From Brachypodium distachyon (Eukaryota; Streptophyta; Magnoliopsida; Poales; Poaceae), in NCBI RefSeq assembly GCF_000005505.3, contig NC_016132.3, positions 48,684,914-48,748,913 of the forward strand: 64,000 nucleotides of DNA, in the 5' to 3' direction. The position numbers and the translations under genes were made by a program. The notes beneath the pieces were generated by a model. That model did no database searches, had not been told where the DNA came from, and saw only the letters and a program-made list of their open reading frames with translations. Position 1 is the stretch's first letter; each line of letters opens with the position of its first letter. Shown piece by piece: positions 11,449 through 22,532 of the stretch.

Positions 11449-12782
11449 TGTCACAAAGAAGGTGTGATGTAGTACTACTGATCATATCAATTTATAGGCG
11501 ATTGCTTTCCATGGACCATATAGATTGGTTCGTACGCGCGCGGAATATGCATCTTGGCTGCCTCAACCCGTCAACCCTGTTGGGGAAACGGGACTCCGAC
11601 GTCGGGGTTCACGTACATCGTGACATGCATGCATGTGGCTAGCTGGTGGTGGGTTGCAACTTGCAAGCTAACACTGGATCCGTACGTATAGTATATAGAA
11701 CATTTTCAACTCGATCGATGAATGGATAACGTTTTAGTAGGGAGAGTACTATATTACGTCGCACGTAATGGTTGATGCAAAGAGTAATCGGCCGGTTAAA
11801 CACCGGAAATGCATTTTTGTCCATTATGCGCATATTACTAAGCTTTGTTCTTGCCATGGTACGTAAGCAGGTCCGTAGGTTACGTACGGCGGCCGGCGGC
11901 GCCGTTACACACTTGCGCTGGATGATGCAGAGAGCAGCAAAGGTTTGGTTTGCATGCAAAGGGATGATGTCTTTATTCTTTAATCTTTAATCTTTATTCT
12001 CCTGCTTGTTCGATGGATCGATGGCATATCGATCTCGCCGTCCCACGACGGACGCACTCACGCAAAGTCAACCCAGACGTTTCAGCCGTTTTGCTGCCGA
12101 TAACTTGTTCACGTGGAAATGAATAACATACAGAAAGTAATGCTTATGTTGCATCCTAAAGATTGACTTGCCCTGCCAGTTATTTCTTAATTCCCTTGCA
12201 TGGATCGATAGAGAGAATCACTTAGAACAAATACAATAAGATACCCTTACAAAAAAAAATACAATAAGATAACATAAGCAGATTATACGAGTTTAAATAT
12301 TACTAGTGTATTTTTGCTGAGTTGAAGGTGAACGAAAGGAAGTGGATTGTAGATCAAAAGCAACCCCAACTTCATAGCCATTACTCAGAGGAGAGGAAAA
12401 AAAGTCTAATTTATTCATAGTAACATTCGGTCCTACAAGTTGTTACTATGACTTTTTATTAGGCAAAAGGAACTAATATTTCAGTGTCAGGGTGGAGCTC
12501 ACAAAGGTTGCGTTCTGTTCGACTTCTAGGACCGGGTTTCTAGACAAGCTGCTCTTCCATAACTTCCTGGAGAAGCCCACTCCCAAATCTGGTTAGGCTT
12601 CCAAGCTAATTTGGAAGCCGACTTTTCTTCCTAGAGAAGCCCCCAAAAAAACTAGGATGCTGCTAATATCCTATATCAGGATGCTGCCTAGTGCCCACGA
12701 AAAAACCAGAGCTAGAGGCAGATGCAGGCTACGGAAACTTTTTTATTTTTTCAAAAATGGAAGATTTTATTGATCTCAATGT
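11449..12782. other. Intergenic, no gene seen
   Basis: This contains the promoter region of the minus-strand Ole e 1-like gene, then AT-rich sequence. A GAAGCC-rich patch at 12515-12660 has internal inverted pieces and may be an old DNA transposon remnant. No coding sequence is supported. Confidence 0.4.
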
Positions 12783-12895
12783 GGAGAAAAATCCTCTGCG
12801 ACCTGGATCGTTCCCTCTATACGGCTGGACCACATCGATCTATCAACACCTGGCAAACCCAATTTCAAAGCAACCACTAACCCGATTCCCTTCCT
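12783..12895 (+). repeat. Left terminal inverted repeat of the MULE
   Basis: It matches the reverse complement of about 16553-16665, with landmarks CGACCTGG, TACGGCTGGACCACATC and CTATC. The outermost 30 bases differ at only a few positions. Confidence 0.8.
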
Positions 12896-13687
12896 CGCTA
12901 ATCTCATTCCCATCTCCAAGCACGCGGCAGATTCCCATTCCTTTCTCCAATTAAGTGCCGGCCCTAAACCTCCCCTGACTACCTCCTCGACGCCGCCGTT
13001 TAGTCCCCGCTGATCTCCCCCGCCGGCGACAACCATGCTCCTCGGTGTCATGCTGCTCGCACCTGCCGGCACTACTCCCCTGATCGCTGCCTCCCAAGAC
13101 CTTCGGCGCTCCGTTTCCGCTGCTCCCTGCCGGCCAAGACCATGCTCCTCGACATCCCGCAAACGTATCGCTCAATTGCAGAGAAAGAGGTCGACAAGTA
13201 GTTGAGAAGTCCCAGTACTTGATGTGTTGTGCTAGACAGTGGGCACAATCAGGAAGTGAAGACTCAAATAGTTGATGTTTGTTTGGTTTTGTTTTCTGAA
13301 TTTTATTGTCCTACATGACATGTGTTTCCTGTTAACTAAAATTTGAGGACATGTGATTCCTCGTGTACAAATGAATTTCATTTACACCATGTGAATAAAA
13401 GCTTGTGGTGTTTACAGTATATGTTCTCATACTTGTGATGCTTGCAATCAACAACTTAGCATGAACAGAACATCAAGTCTGCCAGCAAGACAAATGCACA
13501 AGATCTGACAATATATGTTTACCATTTAGCTAGCATCACATAGTCAAGGATGACTTGCCCATTTAGCTACAAGTACATAGCAACAGGTTTTCAGGTAACA
13601 TAATCAGAAAGTACTAAACAAGTAAATAGCACCATTTAGCTGACATGCCCAGCTAACTAGCATTAAGGAATTAACCAACAAGACATA

Positions 13688-16410
13688 TCAGCCCTGAAAC
13701 CATGATGAACCAGCACCTTCATTAAAATCCAATTGACGAACAGTTGATAGTGTCGTGCCATCTCCATGAGCTTCAAACATTAATCTTGTAAATTCTCCTT
13801 GGATTGGTGGAATAAAAACTGAGGGATGCTCTCCAAATATCGCATCCGACTGACCATCAGCCGGCAGTATTGTGCCATCTCCATGACCTTGAAATAACAA
13901 TCTTGTAAATTCTCCTTGGATAGGTGGAACAAATGTCATGGGTGTGGGTGGGTTTATATTATCAGCACAATCAGATCCCAAAGGTCCAGGAGCAAACACT
14001 GATTCCTTTGCCGGATGGTTTGTACCTTTTCCTGCACATTGTATGTATATATAAGAAACAAAAGTGAAACCTTGCTATTTATTTGCACATAACAAGTAAA
14101 AATACATCTTCGTCTTCCTTTCTTTGCTCCCTCTAGTACATCTTTTGATCTTTTTTTCATTGGACCTTTTATTCGTTCTGGAACTTTAAATGACACCATT
14201 GTTTTGGCAATATCTTCAGTAGTTTCAGAGGAACTTTCAGACTCCTCATCTTCATCCAAGTTTAGTTTGCCAAGTAAATCGTCTGCACCCAATGCCAACT
14301 TATCAATACCTTCATTAAGGTACGCAAGAACCTCCTTTGAAGTTTTACACTTCAGTGCGATTGACATCATCTTTCGAGTAGTAAGTGCGAAGATGGATTC
14401 TGCGCTATCATTGATATTCCATTTGGATGTAAAGATTTCCTGCTTTGCATATTTTGTCCATCTGTTCATTACGTACTGACTTGGAAGGGTAATTATATTG
14501 CAGCAAGTGAAAACCTTATGGGCATGCCTGCATAATATACCTACAACATTCAGAACAAATTTTTATAAGGTAAATCCAAGATTGTCATATAAAAAAAAAT
14601 TGAGAGCATGTAAAACATACCTACACATCCATACAACTTGCATGGGCAAGAAATGTCCAAAGTGCTTGCGTCAAAAGCCACTATGGCTTCATCAGTCTTG
14701 AACTGAAAGGATGTCACCTTGTAATTGCTAAGTGTGCCCTCGATGCCGATCAAAACACATGACAAAGTAAATTGTTTTTGGAATTCCTCATCAAACTCAG
14801 AGTAGAGTGTCCTGGTATACAATTCAGTTGCAGTCTTCAACAAAGGTAAGTTAGGTACGCGAAGTACTGGGACGGTATGGCGTGACTTGTAGTCTTCATA
14901 CTTCTCTGTCCTACGAAGACGAGTAGTGCACTTATCATATGCCTGCATCAATTCTGAAAGGCAGAGTCTTTTGCGAAATGTTTTCTTGAACACATTGTTC
15001 ATCCCTTCGCTCCTTTGACTCGAAGTCATGTCTGCACTAAAAGAATCTCAACGATAAATAGTAGCCCACTTCTCACGCAACTTGTACAGATTGTTTATCC
15101 AAGAATTTCCCAGAACCTCATATTTAGCCAACAGCTCATGCCATCTGTTCTCAAAATGTTCCACTGATCTATCTTCATACACACATCTCTTGAATTCTTT
15201 AAGAAAATCAGGATGGTCGATGATTACTTGACTTAAGTGTTTTGCTGCATTTTGATACAAATGCCGTAAACAAAGACGATGTCGTGTGTTCGGGATACCT
15301 CTCCAATAGCCTTTATAATGGCAGCACATTGATCAGTGAATATTGTTTCAGGCTGCTTACCAGACATAGCTTGTAGGAAGGTTCTAAAAAGCCACTTAAA
15401 GGAATCTGCACTTTCATTAAAAAGCAATGCTGTACCAAAAAGAATAGTTTGTTTGTGATAGTTAACACCAATAAGAGGAGCAAATGGCATGTGAAACTTA
15501 TTTGTTGAAACAATGGTGTCAAAAGAAATAGCATCTCCAAAGACAGAATAATCCATGATAGCCTGTCCATCAGCCCAAAAGATATTCATTATTTTACCAT
15601 CACCTTCATCTAATTGCACGGCATAAAAGAATGCAGGGTCCTCAACTTGCTTGTTCTTTAAATACTCCATTAGTGCTTGTGCATCTTTGGATTCTAAATA
15701 TTTCATGCGCTCACTTCGTAAGTAATTGTTGCAATCCATTTGCATGAAGGGCACACCATCTTTGCCATACCATTGCTCACAAAAATCATATATTTCAGCT
15801 TGTTTAATTCCTGATGTCCTCATTTGCTTAACCATGTAGCGGTCAGCATCTAAGAGTTGACGCTGCGATCTAAGCATGTGTCTCTTATCTGGACTTACTA
15901 GCTGATGATTGTGATCGAGCACAACTTTCTGAACATTCCAAATACCCTCCCGAGTGATGTTAAATTGAACACGAGCCATGCAAGCTGTCCTCGAAGTAGC
16001 TTGTTCTTTCTTGGTTACATGTGTTGGATGAGTACCCTTTAGACCTGACTTGCTACATACGAAATTCCTCGAAGAAAAACTCCCATCTGCTCTGTGCTTC
16101 CTGTGGCACCTCCTAATGCTGAATCCATTGGCTTCAGCATACGAATTATAGAACTTGTATGCCTCTTCCTCAGAAAGAAATCGCATCCCAAGTCTTGGGA
16201 CATTTTTCTCATTTGATGAGTTTTGATTAGCAGCCTGCAAGAACAAGAAGGGTTTGGACAGTTAGGACACTACGTATTGTAGATGTATACTATTAGTGCA
16301 CTAACCATAGGTGCAGGAGCCGTGCGAAGAGAAGGATCCGAGACAGAGGCTGCCATGTCCGTTCCGGGGTCGCTTGTCGTGGCGCCGTCGTCTTGCTGCT
16401 TGACGGCCAT
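13688..16410 (-). pseudogene. FAR1/FHY3-type MULE transposase, disrupted
   Basis: Exon 1 (16306-16410, MAVKQQDDGATTSDPG) splices to 16234. The long second exon runs to 14621 and encodes a FAR1 zinc-binding region (FYNSYAEANGFSIRRC ... DHNHQL) and the MULE transposase core (DAISFDTIVSTNKF ... PLIGVNYHKQT ... FTDQCAAI). The reading frame shifts near 15290-15305 and meets an in-frame TGA at 15048-15050. A SWIM zinc finger spans an intron (CPCKLYGCVG to 14621, then ILCRHAH from 14540). The C-terminal part (13688-14040) repeats PPIQGEFTRL and HGDGT twice. FAR1 family members can be host transcription factors, but here the terminal repeats, the target duplication and two disabling changes mark a transposon gene. 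The junction between the last two exons near 14040-14120 is unresolved. Confidence 0.85.
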
Positions 16411-16552
16411 CTTGCCGCGTCGTCGTCAGGATCTTGCCGAACCGTCGTGGGGAGCTGAAAGGGCAGGAACATGAAAGGTCTGGGAAAGAGCTCCGACGTG
16501 GGAATCGGGATTTAGGTAAGCATGGAAATAGACTAGCCATTTGGTAACCAGG

Positions 16553-16665
16553 AATCGCGGTTAGGGGGGGTTGATTGCTTTGAGATTCAGTTTGCCAAGT
16601 GTCGATAGATGGATGTGGTCCAGCCGTATCGGGGGAACGACCCAGGTCGTAGAAGATTTTTCTCC
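16553..16665 (-). repeat. Right terminal inverted repeat of the MULE
   Basis: This is the inverted partner of the left repeat. The 19 bp beyond it are repeated in tandem (TCCTCTCAATTTATATCG and TCCTCTCAATGTTATATCG, about 16663-16699), so a perfect TCTCAATGT also lies at 16684-16692. Confidence 0.8.
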
Positions 16666-17234
16666 TCTCAATTTATATCGTCCTCTCAATGTTATATCGT
16701 ACGATACAATCACAGTATCACACCCTCAGCCTCACAACCTCAATCATCCTCCGTATATGAACGCTCCACTCATGCAGCTTTCCTCTGTTTGCTGATTCCT
16801 ATTCTTTTCCTCCAAAATTCCTCCATACCAAGAAAAGCTAGCTTTATCTTTCATTCTCACTCCATGTCTACTAGTAACATCATAAAAGTTTATTGTGCAC
16901 CAATTTAAGAAGGTTTTGGGGAAAAAATAGGAATCAAATTTGATAGCTCCATAGTACTAAATTGTTCTAACAAGGGTCGTTGTTTGTTTCTGGGGTTTGG
17001 GCTGATGAGCAAAAGGGTTTCCGTGGGCTACTGGGCTTCGGTGGGCCGATGAACTGCAGTGCGTTTAGTTGGGCTTTGGTCTTTCGGGTTTGGGCTGATG
17101 AGCAGTGGGGAATGTTAGCTTCTGTGAGTGATGGTGGAAGATGAACTTCAGTTCATGTGCTTATAGGCTTTAATCTTTGCAGTTTGGTCTGAATGTATAT
17201 ACATAGACGTGTGGAGTTTGGAGTTTGGTCCGAC

Positions 17235-17366
17235 TAGGGGTGTCAAGCGGGATGCCCCAATGTCCCACTTCTAGGCCAATTTCTAATTGTTAGATCAAAT
17301 TTGAAGCAAAAATTTGAACTAGCAAATCTCAAATGAACTAGAAGTAGGATCCCGCTTGCATCCCTA
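17235..17366. mobile_element. hAT-type MITE with a perfect 8-bp target duplication
   Basis: The termini are TAGGGGTGTCAAGCGGGAT and ATCCCGCTTGCATCCCTA. The direct flanks GGTCCGAC at 17227-17234 and 17367-17374 are identical. TAGGGGTG ends with an 8-bp duplication are diagnostic of hAT elements. At 132 bp it has no coding capacity. Confidence 0.88.
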
Positions 17367-17809
17367 GGTCCGACTTCAAACTGAAGTCGGCGCCCAGACA
17401 GGGAACATCGTGCCGAAATATATTTACAGGTTCCTACATTCAAGTGTGTGAATTTAGTATAGTCGTTCATGGATCTGGGTAACCGGCCGTCGTAGATCTC
17501 AACAGCTTAAGAAAAAATCACGCCGACAAAACCATCGTAATTCTAAGAGGGAGGGGGGGGGGGGGGGGGGGCAATAGAGGCCGTGGAGGAGAACTCGATA
17601 ATGCAGTGACAACAGACAATGTATCGAACTAGAAGTGCAGGTACATTAATTGGCCAGCTGCTAGAGACACGCACAAAAATGCATAAACACATGGAGTAGC
17701 ACTGAAAAATTTATTGATGGATCTACTAGTCACTAAGTACTATCTAGATCGATGGATATGGATCCTAGCTAGCTAGCTAGAGCTAGGCGGCCGGTCGGCG
17801 GACGGACGG
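17367..17809. other. Intergenic with a long G run
   Basis: A run of about 20 G residues lies near 17550-17571. The rest is the 3' flank of the minus-strand Ole e 1-like gene. No coding sequence is supported. Confidence 0.5.
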
Positions 17810-18541
17810 TCAGTCGGAGGTGCACTTTTGGCCGGCGGTGGGTCCGTAGAAGAGGACGCTGGTGGGGCAGTAGATGCCCTGGAGGCCTTCCGGCGGCGTG
17901 GTCCTGGTCTCCCTGACGAGCGAGAGGCCGATCCACTTGTTGGGCGGGTAGACGGGGTTGTCGCAGAGCGTGGTGGGCGACGTGCCCAGGTAGAGCTTGC
18001 AGTTGCGCGGGTGGAAGTTGCCCAGGTCGTAGAACATCACCAGGAAGTAGCCCCGCTCGTCCGTCACCGTCCCCGTCACGTTCACCACCTCCCTCCCGTA
18101 GCACACCAGCTGCGCCGTCGCGCCTGCATATATGCACCAAATCATATATACCACGGATTATACGCATCAGCTAGCTTCCATTGATAATCCAGGCCCAGAG
18201 ATGAGTAAAAGTAAAAGATCTGGGGGGTGAAGATTATATATATAACCTTGGAGGGGTGACGCGTCCATGTCGCGGCTGTAGCGTCTGGACCGGCAGGGCT
18301 TGCAGTAGATCACGCCCTCCACGATGACGTACGGCAGCACCGGCCGGACCGGCGGCGAATGGTACGACGGCGACATGGCCGTGTCATTGGCTGCTGGCCG
18401 CGGCGACATTGCTGTGCTCCCGGCCGGCGCCGGCGCCATGGCCGGGTAAGCGGCCATCACATGGTGGGCAGGGAGTAGGACTGCGGCGGCAAGGACGAGC
18501 AATGCCGCCCTGACTCCGGCACTCTCTGCGTAGCTCCCCAT
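17810..18541 (-). CDS. Proline-rich Ole e 1-like secreted protein
   Basis: Two minus-strand exons, 18247-18541 and 17810-18123, give 202 codons plus stop. A signal peptide ([18 protein letters not shown]) is followed by a short arabinogalactan-like stretch rich in Pro, Ala and Ser ([17 protein letters not shown]). The Ole e 1 domain comes next ([18 protein letters not shown] ... [14 protein letters not shown] ... [11 protein letters not shown] ... [16 protein letters not shown] ... QKCTSD). The intron falls at the same place as in the neighbouring paralog. Proteins with this layout are usually secreted to the cell wall. The ATG at 18541 opens the signal peptide directly. Confidence 0.9.
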
Positions 18542-18679
18542 CTCTGCTCAACTCTCTGTCTCTGATTATCTTAAGCTTGGCAATTAATGTGTGTGTCCCT
18601 AGTACTGTAAACCACTAGTACAGCGAAAGTCAGAATGCAACTGGCCACCCGGGTGATCAAACGTGTTCGGGCATGGGCT

Positions 18680-18687
18680 TATTTATA
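18680..18687 (-). promoter_or_regulatory. TATA box of the second Ole e 1-like gene
   Basis: TATAAATA on the minus strand lies about 139 bp upstream of the ATG at 18541. Confidence 0.55.
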
Positions 18688-19758
18688 CTACGCGATCTGG
18701 GCCGTGGTTTGCGGTTTGACCCGACGAGCCACCGCGGTTAAAACCAGATTCCTTTCGCAGTTAACGCCTTTGATTTTGACTAGGCGAAGAAGAAGAAAAT
18801 GCAGAGTGCTTCTTGGAAGTTTGATTTTGGTTATTGTCTTTTTGGCTGCACAACGGTAAGCTTCTTTTGCTCTGCTCTGCTCTCTAGTACTCTACTCCAT
18901 TGCTCGTTTGGGAAGTGTGTTGATGAATTTTAAGATGTGGTTTTCGGTGCAGCGAAATCGAACCGTTCGTGAGAGTGCGCGCGGCTACTTGGGTTGAGCG
19001 GAACTCCGACTTCGTTTGACTTCACTGCAATGATGATTGCGCCTTTCGACGGCAACAGGTGTGCACCCGCCTGATTTTTTTTAATCTCGACAATAAATGA
19101 TACTCAAACGATGGAATGTAAGTATGTAACCAAACGATGCACCAGATGGCAGATCGATGTAGGTGGATGGTTGGCCGGAACACCGGAACCACTGTATTTT
19201 TGAAACTACTGTATGGTCAATGGTTAAACTGCCAACTTTCTACTACTCCGTACTACATCAGATTCTGTTTCCGTGTGGCAGGTGCTAGCTGGATGCATCT
19301 TCGATTTCGATCTGCACAGGCGAATCATCGATCGTGGCGCTGACCGTTTTAGGTTTTTACTCTGACCCAGACCACCATAGAGTATTCCGTAGGAGTCTAA
19401 CATAGACGTCCCGGTTATTTGGCATCTGAGACTGAGAGTCCCGTTTTCTACCGTGGTCCGACTTCACCGATCACCCATGGAAAATACACAGTATCCGAGA
19501 GTCGTGATCCCACACGAGAGAACGGCGCCGGCCGCATCAGGGGATGTGTCCAACTTGGGAGAAAAAGTTGTGAACTTCTATTTTAACTCCCTGTAAGTAA
19601 AACTGGTATAAATATATGGCACTACGGCTGTGCATTATAGATACAAGTCACAAGCACATACCTTCAGCTTAGAATTAGATTTGTTTTTTTGGAGAGGGCT
19701 TAGAATTAGATCAGCAGAGGATGAGCGATACTGCAGAAAATGACAGTGCGAGTTCAAT
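18688..19758. other. Intergenic, no gene seen
   Basis: Mixed-composition sequence. Open frames here are short and without family similarity. Confidence 0.35.
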
Positions 19759-20007
19759 TGGGCTTTTTTCTTTTTGAGCGATGATCAATTGGGCTTTGTG
19801 CCTAGGATTTGTTCTGTAGTCCGTTATAGTATATGTGAACTTGTAAAAGAACCATCGTAATTTGGCCCAATCAGGGTTGCTCTCGGCCTTGGCCCATTTC
19901 AGCCGTGGTGGCTGGATGGATAGAAAATCATTGTGAATCAAAAGTTAATCGGACGGTGATCACCGCTCCGCAAGTCCTAGGGTTCTCCTCACGGCCGCTT
20001 TAAAAAG
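19759..20007 (+). promoter_or_regulatory. Promoter of the snoRNA locus: four Site II motifs, telo box, TATA-like box
   Basis: TGGGCT occurs at 19759-19764 and 19790-19795, and GGCCCA at 19864-19869 and 19891-19896. A telo-box core (TAGGGTT, reverse of AACCCTA) is at 19978-19984. A TATA-like TTTAAAAAG starts near 19999. Site II plus telo box is the usual promoter pair of plant ribosomal-protein and snoRNA genes, which fits the snoRNA at 20169. Confidence 0.65.
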
Positions 20008-20168
20008 ACGGCCGGGATTGAGTCGCATAATCGTCCAAGTCCCGCCGCCGCCTCCATGTCTCTCGATTCCTATTGTCCTGCAGTTTCTCGCTGCGTTGTG
20101 GTTACTTTTCTTTTTCTTGTTTACGATTTCATCTCTTTGCCGTCTTTGTCTTTGATTTCTTAGGATTC

Positions 20169-20244
20169 GGAGCAGTGATGAGATAATTCAATAAATATGA
20201 TCTTACAGGTGTGATTATCAATCGCTACGTTCTTACTGAGCTCC
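20169..20244 (+). ncRNA. Box C/D snoRNA predicted to guide 5.8S rRNA Am47 (snoR9-like)
   Basis: The 76-nt unit has a perfect 5-bp terminal stem (GGAGC at 20169-20173, GCTCC at 20240-20244), a C box GTGATGA (20175-20181) and a D box CTGA (20236-20239). The 13 nt of guide ending one base before the D box (TCGCTACGTTCTT) are fully complementary to AAGAACGTAGCGA, which is in the conserved plant 5.8S rRNA. By the D+5 rule the methylated base is the A in GAAGA(A)CG, which is A47 in Arabidopsis numbering, a known 2'-O-methyl site. I recall its guide being called snoR9. The RNA would act in the nucleolus. It appears to lie within a longer transcript starting near 20030, perhaps in an intron ending at the TTTCAG near 20380. 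Confidence 0.85.
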
Positions 20245-21226
20245 TTTCCGTTGTTTTCTTTGATGTTTGATCTTCGTATTGTCTTTTACTTTACTTGAGT
20301 TGCTGCAAACAAAATTGTTTTCTTATATTTGCTCCGAAACTCCGATTTTTTCCGATTATTTGTGCTTTGTGGTTTCAGCAGTCTCTTCCGAATCTTCGAA
20401 GTTTTGACAAGATTTTTGTAGCTTTGGCAAGATAAAGGGTTTCGTGTACAGAGGTTTTCCAGGAGCTGTGTGCTTGGGATGCCGAGAAACCTTCTCCACG
20501 TTGTCAGTACACATTTAGGCGGTCTTCAGTTCAGAATTGCTCTGTAAGCTTGAATGATTGGGTGAAAGATACCCATCGCTCTGTTCCGCCTGCAGAGTAC
20601 AACCTTACCCGAAAACTGGGATAAGAAGGGTAATAAACGACTCGGTACGGGACTACGGGGTTCTGAAAATGTAAAAATCAGATAAAACGTGGATTTTAAA
20701 ACTGTGGAATTTGGAAAAAAGAAATTACCACCGTAAAAAGAATCTGTCGACTGAGAGAAAATGCAGAAACCAGAAAATCTATTGTCGTATATAAAATTGG
20801 GCGATCTGGTTTTTTTTACGCAAACAGACCTATTTATGAACTTTTAAACTACTCCGTAGTTTACATACTTGAACAAGAAAGCGAGAATACTACTGGGAGG
20901 AGGAACATCCTAATTGTAGTCATCTTGATTGTGTTTTCTAGATAGATACAAATGTGATGTGATTCTTTGTTATTTTTAAGTTAAATGAAAAAAGTATTAA
21001 CAAGGTGGAATGGCCGACTACTGTTCTCACCACCAAAACTATGGAAATTTTCACTTTTCCCAAACAGTACCTTCCAGGATAGACGGAGGGAGAGTTTCAT
21101 CTTATTCTTTCCATGGGAACTTCGAGAATACAGAAGCATTCAAAATGATCCTATCCATTTGGGTCATTGGGAACCAGTACGCGTGATCTCTTCGTACTAC
21201 ATTCATCCCAAAGAATTTCTCTTTTA
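20245..21226 (+). other. Probable remainder of the snoRNA host transcript, then intergenic
   Basis: From 20245 to about 20640 the sequence is T-rich with possible splice acceptors (TTTCAG near 20380) and small hairpins. No protein frame is convincing. Other snoRNAs may be here, but I could not define any. The part after 20650 is AT-rich with no feature seen. Confidence 0.35.
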
Positions 21227-21475
21227 CTCCCTCAATTTCACAAAGGTTTGGGTATTTTGTTTCGTTAACACAAGGCTTTGACCAAAAATTGCTCTATTAA
21301 TATATTAATATGTAAGTTATATGATACGAAACCATGATCATTAGTAAGAATTTTTTAAGACGAATTCATTGATATAAATTTGATGTATGAAAAAACACAT
21401 ATCAATAGAGTTTTCATTGGTCAAAGTCTTGTCTTAACGAAACAAAATACAACAACCTTTGTGAAATGGAGCGAG
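21227..21475. mobile_element. Stowaway-type MITE, 249 bp
   Basis: It starts CTCCCTCAATTTCACAAAGG and ends with the inverted copy CCTTTGTGAAATGGAGCGAG, with TA on each side (21225-21226 and 21476-21477). Both arms continue as a long imperfect hairpin (TTGACCAAAAATTG / ATTGGTCAAAG). Confidence 0.9.
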
Positions 21476-21477
21476 TA

Positions 21478-22532
21478 GGTTTTAGCTCAACAAATACAAG
21501 ATTGTCAGGATTTGATTACTGGTTTCCTTCTCAATGTTCCTATTAAGGAAAAACCTTCAAAGTAGAGAAGAACATACCTCGCTTTCAATGTAGGTCGAAG
21601 CCTATGTTTGCCCAGATACTTGAATGTTGTTCGTGAGAATTGTAATTAACTTTTCTTATCTATTAGACTCGGGAATTTCTTGGTTGGTCATGAAATTGAT
21701 CTAGATTTGCATGCAACTATATTGATCTTAGTAAAGGGTGCTATAGATGCACACAATTCCAAACTCGAGATCTTGCTTAACTGAATCTCCTGCTTTATGT
21801 AGATTTTTTGAAGTGTTCTGTATATGAACCCCTTCAAACTAGGCTAATTGCTATTGATTCGATGATCCCCATGGGACGTGGTCGGACAGTTCATTACATT
21901 GTATGTCCTTCCTTTCTCGAGTGTCTTCTTTGATACTCCCTCCGTATTCGATTTTGTGATTTCATATTAGTTTACATTTTCGCTAAAATATACGGAAGCA
22001 AACAAATACAACCGCACTTAGTTTCGCCCATTTCTAGTATGTTTCCACCTTTATTTTTGAGTGAATGCTCAAAGTTCCGTTGGTCTGTGTGCGGTCCAGT
22101 GATGCGTGTATTTGCAGTGTCTACAAAGTCGTTAGTTCATGAGTGCTTCGAGCCTAGTTTGAACCCATTGTATGTTTACCCTAAAAAAGAAAAACTCATC
22201 GTATCGGTTCGCAATAGTTTGCTTTTTTGGGCTGTCAATTCTTAATTTCTGATATGTACTTAATGAACAAGCAATATGCTCCTGCAGGTTCAAAGAAGAA
22301 ATCGCCGATAATAATGCATTTTGAGGAGATATCGCCAATAGTTGGATTCTATCCCATTGCGCGTGGTCGAATTAGAGCCGAGTTCGGACCGAATAATATT
22401 TCATAATATAGTGCTCTCTTACAACAACCCCAAAGATGGGCATGGCAGAATATTTCAACCTGACAGACACCAGAGATGGCGCAAATCAAAGCTGTTGCAG
22501 AATCCCTTGGCCTCAGAGGCTTCAATCCGTTC
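21478..22532. other. Intergenic, no gene seen
   Basis: AT-rich sequence with a partial MITE end (CTCCCTCCGTATTCG near 21937). It includes the 3' flank of the MADS gene. Confidence 0.35.

Larger units (their letters stand above)
12783..16665 (-). mobile_element. Mutator-like (MULE) DNA transposon with FAR1-type transposase
   Basis: The two ends are long inverted repeats: the left begins GGAGAAAAATCCTCTGCGAC at 12783, and the right, read in reverse from 16665, begins GGAGAAAAATCTTCTACGAC. Similarity continues for about 110 bp. Flanking 9-bp sequences are TCTCAATGT (12774-12782) and TCTCAATTT (16666-16674), an 8/9 match, as expected for a Mutator target duplication. The 3883-bp element contains a minus-strand gene with FAR1 DNA-binding, MULE transposase and SWIM domains. 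That gene is broken, so the element is probably no longer autonomous. It sits between two Ole e 1-like genes. Confidence 0.88.

Noticed and set aside
13688..16410. A host FAR1/FHY3 transcription factor gene
   Set aside because: Terminal inverted repeats, a target duplication, a frameshift and an in-frame stop show it is a transposon gene.
17545..17571. G-run as a functional G-quadruplex
   Set aside because: It is a plain homopolymer in an intergenic region, probably variable, with no nearby gene start.
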